Positions 47,802 to 59,695 of a stretch of DNA of 64,000 nt are shown here, one piece after another (position 1 is the stretch's first letter; every line of letters starts with the position of its first letter). Where the stretch lies: positions 52,777,214-52,841,213 of the forward strand of contig JAJLRJ010000001.1 of assembly GCA_024195265.1 (NCBI GenBank), given 5' to 3'. The stretch is from Dendrophyllia cribrosa. Its lineage: Eukaryota > Cnidaria > Anthozoa > Scleractinia > Dendrophylliidae. The position numbers were made by a program, and so were the translations under genes. The notes below the pieces were generated by a model. The model had not been told where the DNA came from and made no database searches. It saw only the letters and a list, made by a program, of their open reading frames with translations.

Positions 47802-48080
47802 GGGGTGGTGTAGTGGTGAGAGCACTCGCCTCCCACCAATGTGGCCCGGGTTCGATTCTCGGCTTCGGCGTCATTTGTGGGTTGAGTTTGTTGTTTGTTC
47901 TCTCCTTGCTCCGAGAGGATTTCCTCCGGATACTCCGGTTTTTCCCTCTCCTCAAAACCAACACTTTCAAATTCAATTCGATCTGGAATCCGAAGGCCAC
48001 AGGTTTGTTAGTCTTATGACTATTTAGTGTCACCCTTGTTAAATAAAGACGATTTATTTTATTTATTTTTATTTTATTTA
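47802..48080 (+). mobile_element. tRNA-Gly-like SINE (copy 1)
   Basis: The head GGGGTGGTGTAGTGGTGAGA carries an A-box (TGGTGTAGTGG), GCCTCCCACC resembles a glycine tRNA anticodon arm, and GGTTCGATTC is a B-box. The body contains GGATTTCCTCCGGATACTCC, and the tail is TTATTTTA-rich after AATAAAG. Pol III promoter elements are intact. The 85-codon ORF over it is spurious. Confidence 0.85.
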
Positions 48081-48325
48081 TGGTAACCCGGATGTGCATA
48101 ATGAAGCATTTTCTCGCGTGCAGATACTTTAAAGTAGTGTTCAACAAACTCAAGCCTGTGCCAAGGTACAACAACATTTGGCCTGTGGACACTGTTCTTG
48201 ATTACCTGAGTTTATTTTGGCCTCTGGAGAAGATCAATTTGAAAGAACTCACCTTAAAATTAGTCATGTTGATTGCACTGACCACAGTGCAAAGCACTTA
48301 TGTCTTTACTTGGCGAAGCACTTCA

Positions 48326-51300
48326 CTTCACTTCACTTCACTTCACTCCACTCCACTCCACTCCACTCCACTCCACTCCACTCCACTCCACTCCACTCCA
48401 CTCCACTCCACTCCACTCCACTCCACTCCACTCCACTCCACTCCACTCCACTCCACTCCACTCCACTCCACTCCACTCCACTCCACTCCACTCCACTCCA
48501 CTCCACTCCACTCCACTCCACTCCACTCCACTCCACTCCACTCCACTCCACTCCACTCCACTCCACTCCACTCCACTCCACTCCACTCCACTCCACTCCA
48601 CTCCACTCCACTCCACTCCACTCCACTCCACTCCACTCCACTCCACTCCACTCCACTCCACTCCACTCCACTCCACTCCACTCCACTCCACTCCACTCCA
48701 CTCCACTCCACTCCACTCCACTCCACTCCACTCCACTCCACTCCACTCCACTCCACTCCACTCCACTCCACTCCACTCCACTCCACTCCACTCCACTCCA
48801 CTCCACTCCACTCCACTCCACTCCACTCCACTCCACTCCACTCCACTCCACTCCACTCCACTCCACTCCACTCCACTCCACTCCACTCCACTCCACTCCA
48901 CTCCACTCCACTCCACTCCACTCCACTCCACTCCACTCCACTCCACACCACTCCACTCACTTCACTTTACTTTACTTTACTTTTAATTACTTTACTTTAA
49001 TTTACTTTACTTTACTTCACTTCACTTCACTTCACTTCACTTCACTTCACTTCACTTCACTTCACTTTACTTTACTTTACTTTACTTTTAATTACTTTAC
49101 TTTACTTTACTTCACTTCACTTCACTTCACTTCACTTCACTTCACTTCACTTCACTTCACTTCACTTCACTTCACTTTACTTTACTTTACTTTTAATTAC
49201 TTTACTTTAATTTACTTTACTTTACTTCACTTCACTTCACTTCACTTCACTTCACTTCACTTTACTTTTAATTACTTTACTTTAATTTACTTTACTTTAC
49301 TTCACTTCACTTCACTTCACTTCACTTCACTTCACTTCACTTCACTTTACTTTACTTTACTTTACTTTTAATTACTTTACTTTACTTTACTTTACTTTAC
49401 TTCACTTCACTTCACTTCACTTCACTTCACTTCACTTCACTTCACTTCACTTTACTTTACTTTACTTTTAATTACTTTACTTTAATTTACTTTACTTCAC
49501 TTCACTTCACTTCACTTCACTTCACTTCACTTCACTTCACTTCACTTTACTTTACTTTACTTTTAATTACTTTACTTTAATTTACTTTACTTTACTTCAC
49601 TTCACTTCACTTCACTTCACTTCACTTCACTTCACTTCACTTCACTTCACTTCACTTTACTTCACTTTACTTTACTTTACTTTACTTTACTTTTAATTAC
49701 TTTACTTTAATTTACTTTACTTTACTTCACTTCACTTCACTTCACTTCACTTTACTTTACTTTACTTTACTTTTAATTACTTTACTTTAATTTACTTTAC
49801 TTTACTTTACTTCACTTCACTTCACTTCACTTCACTTTACTTTTAATTACTTTACTTTAATTTACTTTACTTTACTTCACTTCACTTCACTTCACTTCAC
49901 TTCACTTTACTTTACTTTACTTTTAATTACTTTACTTTAATTTACTTTACTTTACTTCACTTCACTTCACTTCACTTCACTTCACTTCACTTTACTTTAC
50001 TTTACTTTTAATTACTTTACTTTAATTTACTTTACTTTACTTCACTTCACTTCACTTCACTTCACTTCACTTTACTTTACTTTACTTTACTTTTAATTAC
50101 TTTACTTTAATTCACTTTACTTCACTTCACTTCACTTCACTTCACTTCACTTCACTTTACTTTACTTTACTTTTAATTACTTTACTTTAATTTACTTTAC
50201 TTCACGTCACTTCACTTCACTTCACTTTACTTTACTTTACTTTTAATTACTTTACTTTAATTTACTTTACTTTACTTCACTTCACTTCACTTCACTTCAC
50301 TTCACTTCACTTCACTTCACTTCAGTTTACTTTACTTTACTTTACTTTTAATTACTTTACTTTAATTTACTTTACTTCACTTCACTTCACTTCACTTCAC
50401 GTCACTTCACTTTACTTTACTTTACTTTACTTTTACTTTTAATTACTTTACTTTAATTTACTTCACTTCACTTCACTTCACTTCACTTCACTTTACTTTA
50501 CTTTACTTTTAATTACTTTACTTTAATTTACTTTACTTTACTTCACTTCACTTCACTTCACTTCACTTCACTTCACTTCACTTCACTTCACTTTACTTTA
50601 CTTTACTTTTAATTACTTTACTTTAATTTACTTTACTTTACTTCACTTCACTTCACTTCACTTTACTTTACTTTACTTTTAAATACTTTACTTTAATTTA
50701 CTTTACTTCACTTCACTTCACTTCACTTCACTTCACTTCACTTCACTTCACTTCACTTCACTTCACTTCACTTCACTTTACTTTTAATTACTTTACTTTA
50801 ATTTACTTTACTTTACTTCACTTCACTTCACTTCACTTCACTTCACTTCACTTCACTTTACTTTACTTTACTTTTAATTACTTTACTTTAATTTACTTTA
50901 CTTTACTTCACTTCACTTCACTTCACTTCACTTCACTTCACTTTACTTTACTTTACTTTTAATTACTTTACTTTAATTTACTTTACTTTACTTCACTTCA
51001 CTTCACTTCACTTCACTTCACTTCACTTCACTTTACTTTACTTTACTTTACTTTTAATTACTTTACTTTAATTCACTTTACTTCACTTCACTTCACTTCA
51101 CTTCACTTCACTTCACTTTACTTTACTTTACTTTACTTTTAATTACTTTACTTTAATTTACTTTACTTCACTTCACTTCACTTCACTTCACTTCACTTCA
51201 CTTTACTTTACTTTACTTTACTTTTAATTACTTTACTTTAATTTACTTTACTTTACTTCACTTCACTTCGCTTCACTTCACTTCACTTCACTTTACTTTA

Positions 51301-52955
51301 CTTTACTTTACTTTTAATTACTTTACTTTAATTTACTTTACTTCACTTCACTTCACTTCACTTCACTTCACTTTACTTTACTTTACTTTACTTTTACTTT
51401 TAATTACTTTACTTTAATTTACTTCACTTCACTTCACTTCACTTCACTTCACTTCACTTTACTTTACTTTACTTTTAATTACTTTACTTTAATTTACTTT
51501 ACTTCACTTCACTTCACTTCACTTCACTTCACTTCACTTCACTTCACTTTACTTTTAATTACTTTACTTTAATTTACTTTACTTTACTTCACTTCACTTC
51601 ACTTCACTTCACTTCACTTCACTTCACTTTACTTTACTTTACTTTACTTTTAATTACTTTACTTTAATTTACATTACTTTACTTCACTTCACTTCACTTC
51701 ACTTCACTTCACTTCACTTTACTTTACTTTACTTTTAATTACTTTACTTTAATTCACTTTACTTCACTTCACTTCACTTCACTTCACTTCACTTCACTTC
51801 ACTTTACTTTACTTTACTTTTAATTACTTTACTTTAATTTACTTTACTTCACTTCACTTCACTTCACTTCACTTCACTTCACTTCACTTCACTTCACTTC
51901 ACGTTACTTTACTTTACTTTTAATTACTTTACTTTAATTTACTTTACTTTACTTCACTTCACTTCACTTCACTTCACTTCACTTCACTTTACTTTACTTT
52001 ACTTTTTATTACTTTACTTTAATTTACTTTACTTCACTTCACTTCACTTCACTTCACTTCACTTTACTTTACTTTACTTTACTTTTAATTACTTTACTTT
52101 AATTTACTTTACTTCACTTCACTTCACTTCACTTCACTTCACTTCACTTCACTTTACTTTACTTTACTTTTAATTACTTTACTTTAATTTACTTTACTTT
52201 ACTTCACTTCACTTCACTTCACTTCACTTCACTTCACTTCACTTTACTTTTAATTACTTTACTTTAATTTACTTTACTTTACTTCACTTCACTTCACTTC
52301 ACTTCACTTCACTTCACTTCACTTCACTTCACTTTACTTTACTTTACTTTTAATTACTTTACTTTAATTTACTTTACTTTACTTCACTTCACTTCACTTC
52401 ACTTCACTTTACTTTACTTTTAATTACTTTACTTTAATTTACTTTACTTCACTTCACTTCACTTCACTTCACTTCACTTCACTTTACTTTACTTTACTTT
52501 ACTTTTAATTACTTTACTTTAATTTACTTTACTTTACTTCACTTCACTTCACTTCACTTCACTTTACTTTACTTTACTTTTAATTACTTTACTTTAATTT
52601 ACTTTACTTTACTTCACTTCACTTCACTTCACTTCACTTCACTTCACTTTACTTTTAATTACTTTACTTTAATTTACTTTACTTTACTTCACTTCACTTC
52701 ACTTCACTTCACTTCACTTCACTTCACTTCACTTCACTTCACTTCACTTCACTTCACTTCACTTCACTTCACTTCACTTCACTTCACTTCACTTCACTTC
52801 ACTTCACTTCACTTCACTTCACTTCACTTCACTTCACTTCACTTCACTTCACTTCACTTCACTTCACTTCACTTCACTTCACTTCACTTCACTTCACTTC
52901 ACTTCACTTCACTTCACTTCACTTCACTTCACTTCACTTCACTTTACTTTACTTA
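48326..52955. repeat. Pentanucleotide satellite array, copy 2
   Basis: Same three-zone architecture as copy 1. The (TCCAC)n zone is longer (about 600 bp, 48345-48950, with one TCCACACCAC variant near its end) and the composite zone is shorter, lacking most of the CTTCG-rich block. The closing (TTCAC)n zone spans about 52690-52945. Confidence 0.97.
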
Positions 52956-52973
52956 TAAACAAGTAAAGCACTT

Positions 52974-53096
52974 ATGTCTGCTTCTACTGATGTAATCCTA
53001 GCTACAGCTGGCTGGACTGAAGAGTCCACATTTCGTAAATTCTACAACAAACCAGTTGCTGTAACAAACCAGATGAGTGTAGCAGTTCTTAAATAG
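52974..53096 (+). pseudogene. Tyrosine recombinase C-terminal fragment (copy 2)
   Basis: Same 40-codon frame and flanks as at 47564-47686, offset by 5410 bp. Confidence 0.8.
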
Positions 53097-53211
53097 GCTT
53101 ATACATGTAGAATGTATATTGCAGCTGTGTGTAATTAAACTATCCTACTCGGTAGACTGATTGGGCACTTAGTCATTTTGTGCTCTCTGCGTTAAAATCT
53201 TTAGGGAAGCA

Positions 53212-53490
53212 GGGGTGGTGTAGTGGTGAGAGCACTCGCCTCCCACCAATGTGGCCCGGGTTCGATTCTCGGCTTCGGCGTCATTTGTGGGTTGAGTTTG
53301 TTGTTTGTTCTCTCCTTGCTCCGAGAGGATTTCCTCCGGATACTCCGGTTTTTCCCTCTCCTCAAAACCAACACTTTCAAATTCAATTCGATCTGGAATC
53401 CGAAGGCCACAGGTTTGTTAGTCTTATGACTATTTAGTGTCACCCTTGTTAAATAAAGACGATTTATTTTATTTATTTTTATTTTATTTA
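53212..53490 (+). mobile_element. tRNA-Gly-like SINE (copy 2)
   Basis: Duplicate of the SINE at 47802-48080, carried along with the tandem duplication rather than a separate insertion. Confidence 0.85.
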
Positions 53491-53521
53491 TGGTAACCCG
53501 GATGTGCATAATGATTTGGTA

Positions 53522-53842
53522 GAATTGAAAATTAAACAAGATTTACCTGTAAGTTGAAGTTTGATGATAATTCTGCCAAATCATTAATAAGACAGAAGGG
53601 TTAACATGCCCATAACGCCCTTATATGAACCCACCCTATCATGGCCCTATGCCTTCCTGTCACTTCAGCATTATGTATTTCCTGCGCCAGTCAGGCTGTG
53701 CTGAGGTGATCACAAAATGTCTTTAAAAACTGACCTGCGGCGGTGCGTGCGCATCTCATGTTAACCCTTCTGTGCTATTAATGATTTGGCAGAATTATCA
53801 TCAAACTACAACTTACAGGCAAGCCTTGTTTAATTTTCAACT
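53522..53842. mobile_element. Foldback MITE abutting the end of the tandem duplication
   Basis: Arms of about 87 nt. The left (ATTGAAAATTAAACAAG ... GGTTAACATG, to about 53608) and the right (CATGTTAACCCTTCTGT ... CTTGTTTAATTTTCAACT) are close reverse complements. It starts within 10 bp of the duplication end. Confidence 0.85.
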
Positions 53843-53969
53843 AATTTATTTGATAAGTTATGGGCAACCTGGTGGTTGAAGGACGTAATAAACGATCGGT
53901 TCCTTTTTTAGCTCGCTGTTACTTCAGACAGATCGTTAATGAAGTGAAAAAACTGTGCACTAATTTTCT

Positions 53970-56270
53970 AAGTGTATCCTGCACGCAATGTATATCGCAA
54001 TGTCACTCGACGTCATCCGCTACGCTTGGTATAGTAAGTCTTCGATCTATTTGGTTACAAAAGGAAACGGCAAACTAATCCTTACGGCAGAAAAACAGAA
54101 GCAGAAGCAAATAAAACAAGAAGCTGTACACAGCTTGAACTCGTGGCGCCTTTAACTCATTGCAGCATTGATTCCCGAGTGTTTTGAGTGCTTTTACGGA
54201 GAAACATAAGCTTAAAATTATGTCTATTAATCAAAGGCTCCTAAAAGCCAACCCGTAAAGAAGAATGCTAACGCGTAACGCAATATTGCCGTAAGCTTCA
54301 CACTGACATGGTTCGATATTTTTAAAAAAAAATTAAACGTAAGGATTTTTGACGAACGAATAAAAACAGTGCATCACTTTTATAATGTTCAGTCGGAAAA
54401 AAAGAAAAAAAAAGGACTTGAGCGAGACTCGGTGTCAAAATCCTTTTAGATCGATTTTAATGTTGCACTAAAAACTCCAAATGCGAAACATCTGTAAGCT
54501 TATTGTTGTCTTTATTCGTTTACATCAAATTAATGATTGTGATCGCTGGATTCATGTTGTTGTTGTTACGAAACGTATTCGTAACAAAGCATATAGTCAC
54601 TAAGTTTACAGCTGATGGAAGGAGCGAGCGAGTGATTCAGTGAGTTTTATTTAGCCACCGTTACCGATAACCGTTCATTACGCTTTTACGTATACACGGG
54701 TTTAAAAGTAAGACCACACTACATTCGCTACATTCAGTAGCCGACACTTAAGCTCGATCGTAGTAAACAAATATCAAGTTATATAACTAACACAAAACTT
54801 ACCGGAGCAAAAATCCCACAGGAATAAGCGGCGAACACAATATCAAAAGGTCCTATCCATCCATGAACGCCTTGCATTGTCTTGAAAACGTGCACTTGTA
54901 CGCTGTAGTTCTTTATTTTGATTCTCAAGTCAAGACACGGAGAGATTTTGCGGTTTGTATTTCATGGCTGAAAGCCATATAGTCGTCGACATAAACTTAA
55001 ATATGCGTGCATAAATTTGCATGCGCTAATGTGCCACGAAAAAAAATCAGAAAAGTCACAGCCGGATTTACAACTCATGTGCTCCGCCACGAGTAATAAA
55101 ACAAAAGTGGAATATAATAGTGCCCAATATTTAGCTTTGCAAACTTCAGGGGCTAGCACTATAAATGATTACAACTGTAAAAACGTGGCAAGTAGTTAGA
55201 AAAACAAAATAAAATACAAAAACAATGAATTTGATTGGTGAAGGGTTTGACGGGTGGTAAACTAAACCATAGTTAATTGAGGGACTTGTTATGTGACCTT
55301 GCAGACTTCGATGGCGATAACAAGGAAGCTACAATTTATATTGAACCGTACTTGACCGTACACATCTTTTGTTTTTTGAGCACACACTATGACTGAATAA
55401 CTTAATAGCACCATTTCTATTGTTCAGTTGCTCGAACAAAAGATGGCAACATCTACTGTGTTGTGCACGGTCAAGGCCGAAAAACGATAACAAAAGCATC
55501 GAACCATGCCAAAATCTTAGCGACCTTTAGATTGGACTACGAGTACGTCATTAAGTACAAGGACGAGTTTTCAAACCAAATTCGAGTGCTTCATATAATT
55601 CCTTATCACACCAATCTTATCCCTTTGTCTATGAGATATGCTTTTATGTAGTCCGCCTTGATCAAAGTCCTGATCTTTTATACGTAATTAAACAGCGACG
55701 GTAAAAAGTGACTGAAAGTTTCGTGTGATCCACATGTTGGAATCCCTCAAGGTGATCAGGTATGTCAACATTTACTAATGAGTATTTTTTTACGTTCACA
55801 CAATAAGCTACTATAATGTGGTTTCCTCGGTACGGCTGATGCGATTTGTGGTTGATAACTTAGCTGAATGCTCCATGACGACGAATAATCACTGAATATC
55901 TCAAAAACCGAGCCCCCTCACGGTCATGACGATAATGATGCTAATTAAAATGGCTCTAAAATCTCCAGTCTTGTTTTTTTTTTAATTAAAACGTAATATT
56001 GGAACTGCAGATAGATAGATAGATAGATGTTGTGTTACGGACGCTAATGGTAAATCTTCGTAGTCCGCCTTGATCAAAGTCCTGAGCTTTTAATTTATAC
56101 GTTGACAGTAAAAAGTGATTGAAAGTTTCGTGTTACATCTTGGAATGTTCTTTCGGAGTTTATGTCTTGGTATTGGTAAAGTATATTCGTGATTTTGACG
56201 GTTTAACTTCTTAATTTTTTGAACTAGTGTAGCTGAAGGAATTTTTGCGTGGTCGAGTAACATCGGGGAA
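53970..56270. repeat. Large non-coding dispersed repeat A, copy 2 (about 2.3 kb)
   Basis: Collinear with 31870-34790. One block of about 90 bp (CGCCTTGATCAAAGTCCTGA and AGTGA(C/T)TGAAAGTTTCGTGT) occurs twice here (55657 and 56063) but once in copy 1, showing an internal duplication. No long ORF. Confidence 0.7.
54803..54877 (-). other. Candidate first coding exon of an unidentified gene
   Basis: On the minus strand an ATG is followed by 25 codons (MQGVHGWIGPFDIVFAAYSC GIFAP split here) and a perfect GTAAGTTTTG donor at 54802. The peptide has a hydrophobic stretch suggesting the start of a membrane helix. No next exon was found between here and the satellite, so the gene may be broken, or have a long intron across the array. 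Not recognised. Confidence 0.3.
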
Positions 56271-56379
56271 TGCGCAAAATTCATTTACAATCAACTCTGT
56301 TAAAGCAGGCGCTCCTGTAAAGTACGGTTAGCCATTTGTTGCAAGATTCAACAACGTGTATTTTTTATTAAACAATTTT

Positions 56380-56645
56380 TATCTATTTTCAAACAGAGTA
56401 TATTTTCATTCAACGACTTAATATATTTGTGTTCAATTTGTTATTCGACAGAAGTATTTATTCAACTTGGACATAAAGTTTTTTCGTTCAACAGAAATAT
56501 TCATTCAATTTCAATACAAACGTTTGTTTATTCGACACAAATATTCATTTAACTTTAACGAAAAACGTTTTCGTTCGACAGAAATATTAATTCAACTTCA
56601 ACAAAATTCTTCTAATTTCAACAGAAATATTCATTCCATTGTGTT
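56380..56645. repeat. Degenerate tandem repeat, about 45-55 bp unit
   Basis: Five copies of a unit built from TTCGACAGAAATATTCATTC and AACTTCAACAAAA(ACGTTTT), each diverged. The 66-codon ORF with repeated FRSTEI-type text over it reflects the repeat. Confidence 0.65.
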
Positions 56646-57316
56646 AAAAATAAATATAAATTGCTAAATATAAATATACATGTTGTTGAATTATGCAACA
56701 AATAGCTAACCATTGTTGGTTCCTGCCGAATTTTACTCGTCTCGTCTAAAATCTTCACTTTGTAAGCTAGAGCTGGTTTCGGGCTTACAGATGCACTGTA
56801 CAACCGTCATCATGATAAGGCGGTTTACAGTTAAGATAGGATCATGAAGCAACCATTACGACGAACAAAAGGTTACTGAGCAAAAACAATACATCTCTGT
56901 TCGTTTGTTTAGATTTTCGTACATTTTTCCCGTTCCTGCAAAAAAAAACAAATAAACAAAAAAAAGTCGGATGATCAAATTATGAACTATTTGATGTTGA
57001 AAGCCATGCCTACGAGATCAAAGGCTTCTACGGGTCTATGTATTTATTACGCATCACTGATTTGCAAATTATCACGCAAGCAGGATGGTAATCGTTTCCT
57101 GCGTGCAGTGAATTTTAAAATTACGGTTTCGGCAAACGGCAGTTTTTTTTTTATGTTTAAACTGGCTTGAAATTTATTTTTGACTTAGTTTTACCTTCTC
57201 TTAGCTGTTAAAATTGTCGATCTTTAGCTCTGTTTGCTTGAAAAGCAAAATAATTTTAACGGCTTTTTTTGATTGATGTTCATTAAAACTCAACTTTATC
57301 CATCTCCTTTAAAGAA

Positions 57317-57361
57317 GATGGGTCGCGTGTTATTGGTAACCGCCGTTACACGCGACCCATC
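57317..57361. repeat. Perfect 14-bp stem hairpin
   Basis: GATGGGTCGCGTGT and ACACGCGACCCATC flank a 17-nt loop that itself contains GGTAACCGCCGTTAC. Probably the remnant of a palindromic element. Confidence 0.6.
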
Positions 57362-57649
57362 GCACTTCATTCACTCCAGAAAGTCTATGATCAAAAAATT
57401 GGCGCCGCGTGCAGCGGCGGCTTTATGCGCCTACTATTTACCATGCATCACTGAACTCACGGCAGCAAATTATCACGCACAGTGAAATTGAAAAGTTCTG
57501 CGAGTTTGGTGGAAAACATGGATCCCGGGGTCTGTGGAAAACACGGGGTCTCGCACGTTTCTTTTAATCAAAGTATACAGAAATAAACAAGCAACGGTCG
57601 TCATTTCTTTGTTATCGCAGACGGTGGCAAATATGTAAATTGTTACTCC

Positions 57650-57685
57650 TTCCATCCATCCATCCATCCATCCATCCATCCATCG
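57650..57685. repeat. (CCAT)n microsatellite
   Basis: About nine tandem CCAT units. Confidence 0.9.
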
Positions 57686-57689
57686 ACCG

Positions 57690-59640
57690 TAAACTTTTCG
57701 TGGTCATTTTGCTGACCAGTGAGGCCTAGGGCTTCAAGCCTTGGAAAATTAAAATCGGTCTGCGGACTTTAAAGGAATTTTTCAAGACTTGGTAAATAAA
57801 TGTTGTGTAAAGTTTCGCTTCCATGTGTAAAAATTCAAATAAAAAGGGCTCTGAGAGCCATCTCGATTATACGAAACAAGGTAAGGTTTAATAATTTTAG
57901 AGGCCACAAGAAACTAAACTTAAGCGGCTACTAGCTATCTTGCAACACACTCTAAGGTAACTCTCTTGTCCACGTCAGGATTTGAATGCGATGAGTTCGA
58001 CACACTCAGTTATTCATATTACTCTTCTTTTTATACGCTGAACACGTTTTCTTCGTATTACTTGCCAGTCAAATAATAGATTGTGTTTTACTTTGTCTTG
58101 TCAATCGCCCCTAATAGTGCCAATGTCTTTGAATCGAGTCGTTGAAATGGCTTTTTGAAAAGCAAATGCTTCGTTTGGCATTCATAGCAACCACAATTTG
58201 ACTTGTAAACAAACGCAATTATAGAGTGAATATCACCAAATTAAAACGTTCTGCATCTGCGCAAAATGATAAGCTTTAGTTAGCTAAGTCAGCAAAATTA
58301 TGACTTCTCTTGCATACTTTGCATAATCAAACTGTAATTTTTTATCAGCACCAGCACATCGTAGCATGTAGCTAAATCTAATAATGACAATGATTCGGCA
58401 TTCGAAAATAGAACAACACCCAGTGTCCATGCTATATCGTGGCCAACGAAATCTTCAGAGAAGAAAAATACGCTCAGGACCGTAAAGACTTGTACTGACT
58501 AAGAATACAATAAATACTATAAACGCGCGGTCCTGAAATACGGACCACCTCTCCATATGCATGCTGTTTTGCGGTCCTCAGCCAACAGCTGACACATGGC
58601 TTATGTGGAGCTGTCGCTTAAGGATGGTGCCTCCTAATACCAAGATATCTTGTCCGGTTTCTGACTATGCGGGAAAAGCAGATCTTAGCAAGGGCTACTG
58701 GAATTCAAAGAGAAAATTGGGGGTAACCGCGCATTTTTCAGAGATAATGTAGCTTCAATGTGACAAAAAATGCTGACCTCAGCATTTTTTCGAAAAATGG
58801 AAAAATAGATCTTTCTTCGCGAATTTCCTTAGAATTCGTCTTTACAAACACAAAAGCAACAATAATTCTAAAAATCTCTCGGCAAAACAAATAACAAATG
58901 GTAACATAACAACTACTTACTAACTAATTACAAAATCATCACAACGGAGCCATTATCGGCCCTAACAGCCCTCCCACGTTCCCCAAAAATACAGTCTAAA
59001 TAACGTTTTTCCACAACAAAAAATTGGTTGTGTGCTTAATAGGCTTACCACTTCCATTTTATAAGATAAAGAAAGGGGAAACCGCGTTTTTATAAGTTAT
59101 ATTAGTTGTTTTCAACTTTTAAGGAATCGCTCTTCGGGGTGCACTACATATTTTCCTATCCCCTCCCTAGTAAGTTAGATATTTCCGTCTCTCTTTCTGT
59201 CGCATGCTGGGATGTCCAGCCGACGGCTTAACGTTCAAAAATTTCACTTTCAGGCTCAATATATAATTAAAAAGACAAACATTGTAGAATTCAAAGTTAA
59301 TTCTATTTGTCAGCCGTAAGTTGCTCTTTTGAAAAACGTTTCTCGGGGATTTCTAGGTCAAACAGCACAGTAAAGGAGTAAAAACGCAAAAATCGGTTCA
59401 CTTCCATGGATTCACTTCTATGGATCTACAGTGTATCTACGGATTTGTATTCCTTCGGGCACAAGAACTTTAATCTGCAAAAGATCGCAAACGATAATGC
59501 TGTAAACGATACGTAGGATCTAAGAAAGACCTAATCAGCCAAAAAAATGAACGAACATAACCGACAAACTGCAAGGCTGATCTGAATACGTAAAAAAAGT
59601 AGACTTTGCGAGACACCAATATGACAGAAACCGATAAAGT
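57690..59640. other. Interval without recognisable genes
   Basis: Only short ORFs without motifs. A possible decayed hammerhead sequence lies at 58559-58600 (separate entry). Confidence 0.4.
58559..58600 (+). ncRNA. Possible decayed hammerhead ribozyme
   Basis: GCATG CTGTTTTGC GGTCC ... AACAGCTG then CATGGC aligns to the plus-strand hammerhead at 60429 (CAATG CTGATGA GTCC ... GAAAC AGCTG then CATGGC). The conserved cores are destroyed. The sequence downstream, TGTGGAGCTGTCGCTTAAGG, also matches the centre of the 60-kb inverted repeat (60344). Confidence 0.3.
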
Positions 59641-59649
59641 AGGATAGCA

Positions 59650-59695
59650 ACCGCGGACAGTTGTTTCGCCCTGTTGTGGGGCTCGTCATCGCGGT
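59650..59695 (-). ncRNA. Degenerate type I hammerhead ribozyme
   Basis: Minus strand, 5' to 3': ACCGCG (stem I), ATGACGA (core; intact would be CTGATGA), GCCC loop GGGC (stem II), GAAAC, AACT mini-loop, GTC cleavage triplet, CGCGGT (stem I). All stems pair perfectly, but core positions 3 (C to A) and 7 (U to C) differ. The C3 change should abolish activity. Confidence 0.6.

Larger units (their letters stand above)
42602..48102. repeat. Tandem duplication, copy 1 (5501 bp)
   Basis: Starts GAAGCATTTTCTCGCGTGCA inside the recombinase pseudogene and ends GGATGTGCATAAT, where copy 2 begins again with GAAGCATTTTCTCG. It contains a recombinase fragment, the satellite array, the recombinase C-terminus and a SINE. 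The junction has a 2-bp overlap (GA) with the sequence that follows copy 2. Confidence 0.93.
48103..53514. repeat. Tandem duplication, copy 2 (about 5.41 kb)
   Basis: Repeats copy 1 from GAAGCATTTTCTCG to GTGCATAAT. Unique parts (48103-48330; 52956-53512) look identical by eye to copy 1. Rare satellite variants keep the same order (CTTCACGTCAC at 44550/50200, TTTTAAATAC at 45038/50678, TTTACATTAC at 46268/51668, TTCACGTTAC at 46523/51898), while the spacing drifts from 5650 to 5375 bp. Confidence 0.93.

Noticed and set aside
47791..48192. 133-codon minus-strand ORF
   Set aside because: Antisense of the SINE; repeats identically at 53201.
48080..49371. Same pentapeptide ORFs in the second array
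   Set aside because: Duplicate of the above; only the first ~70 residues derive from the recombinase fragment.
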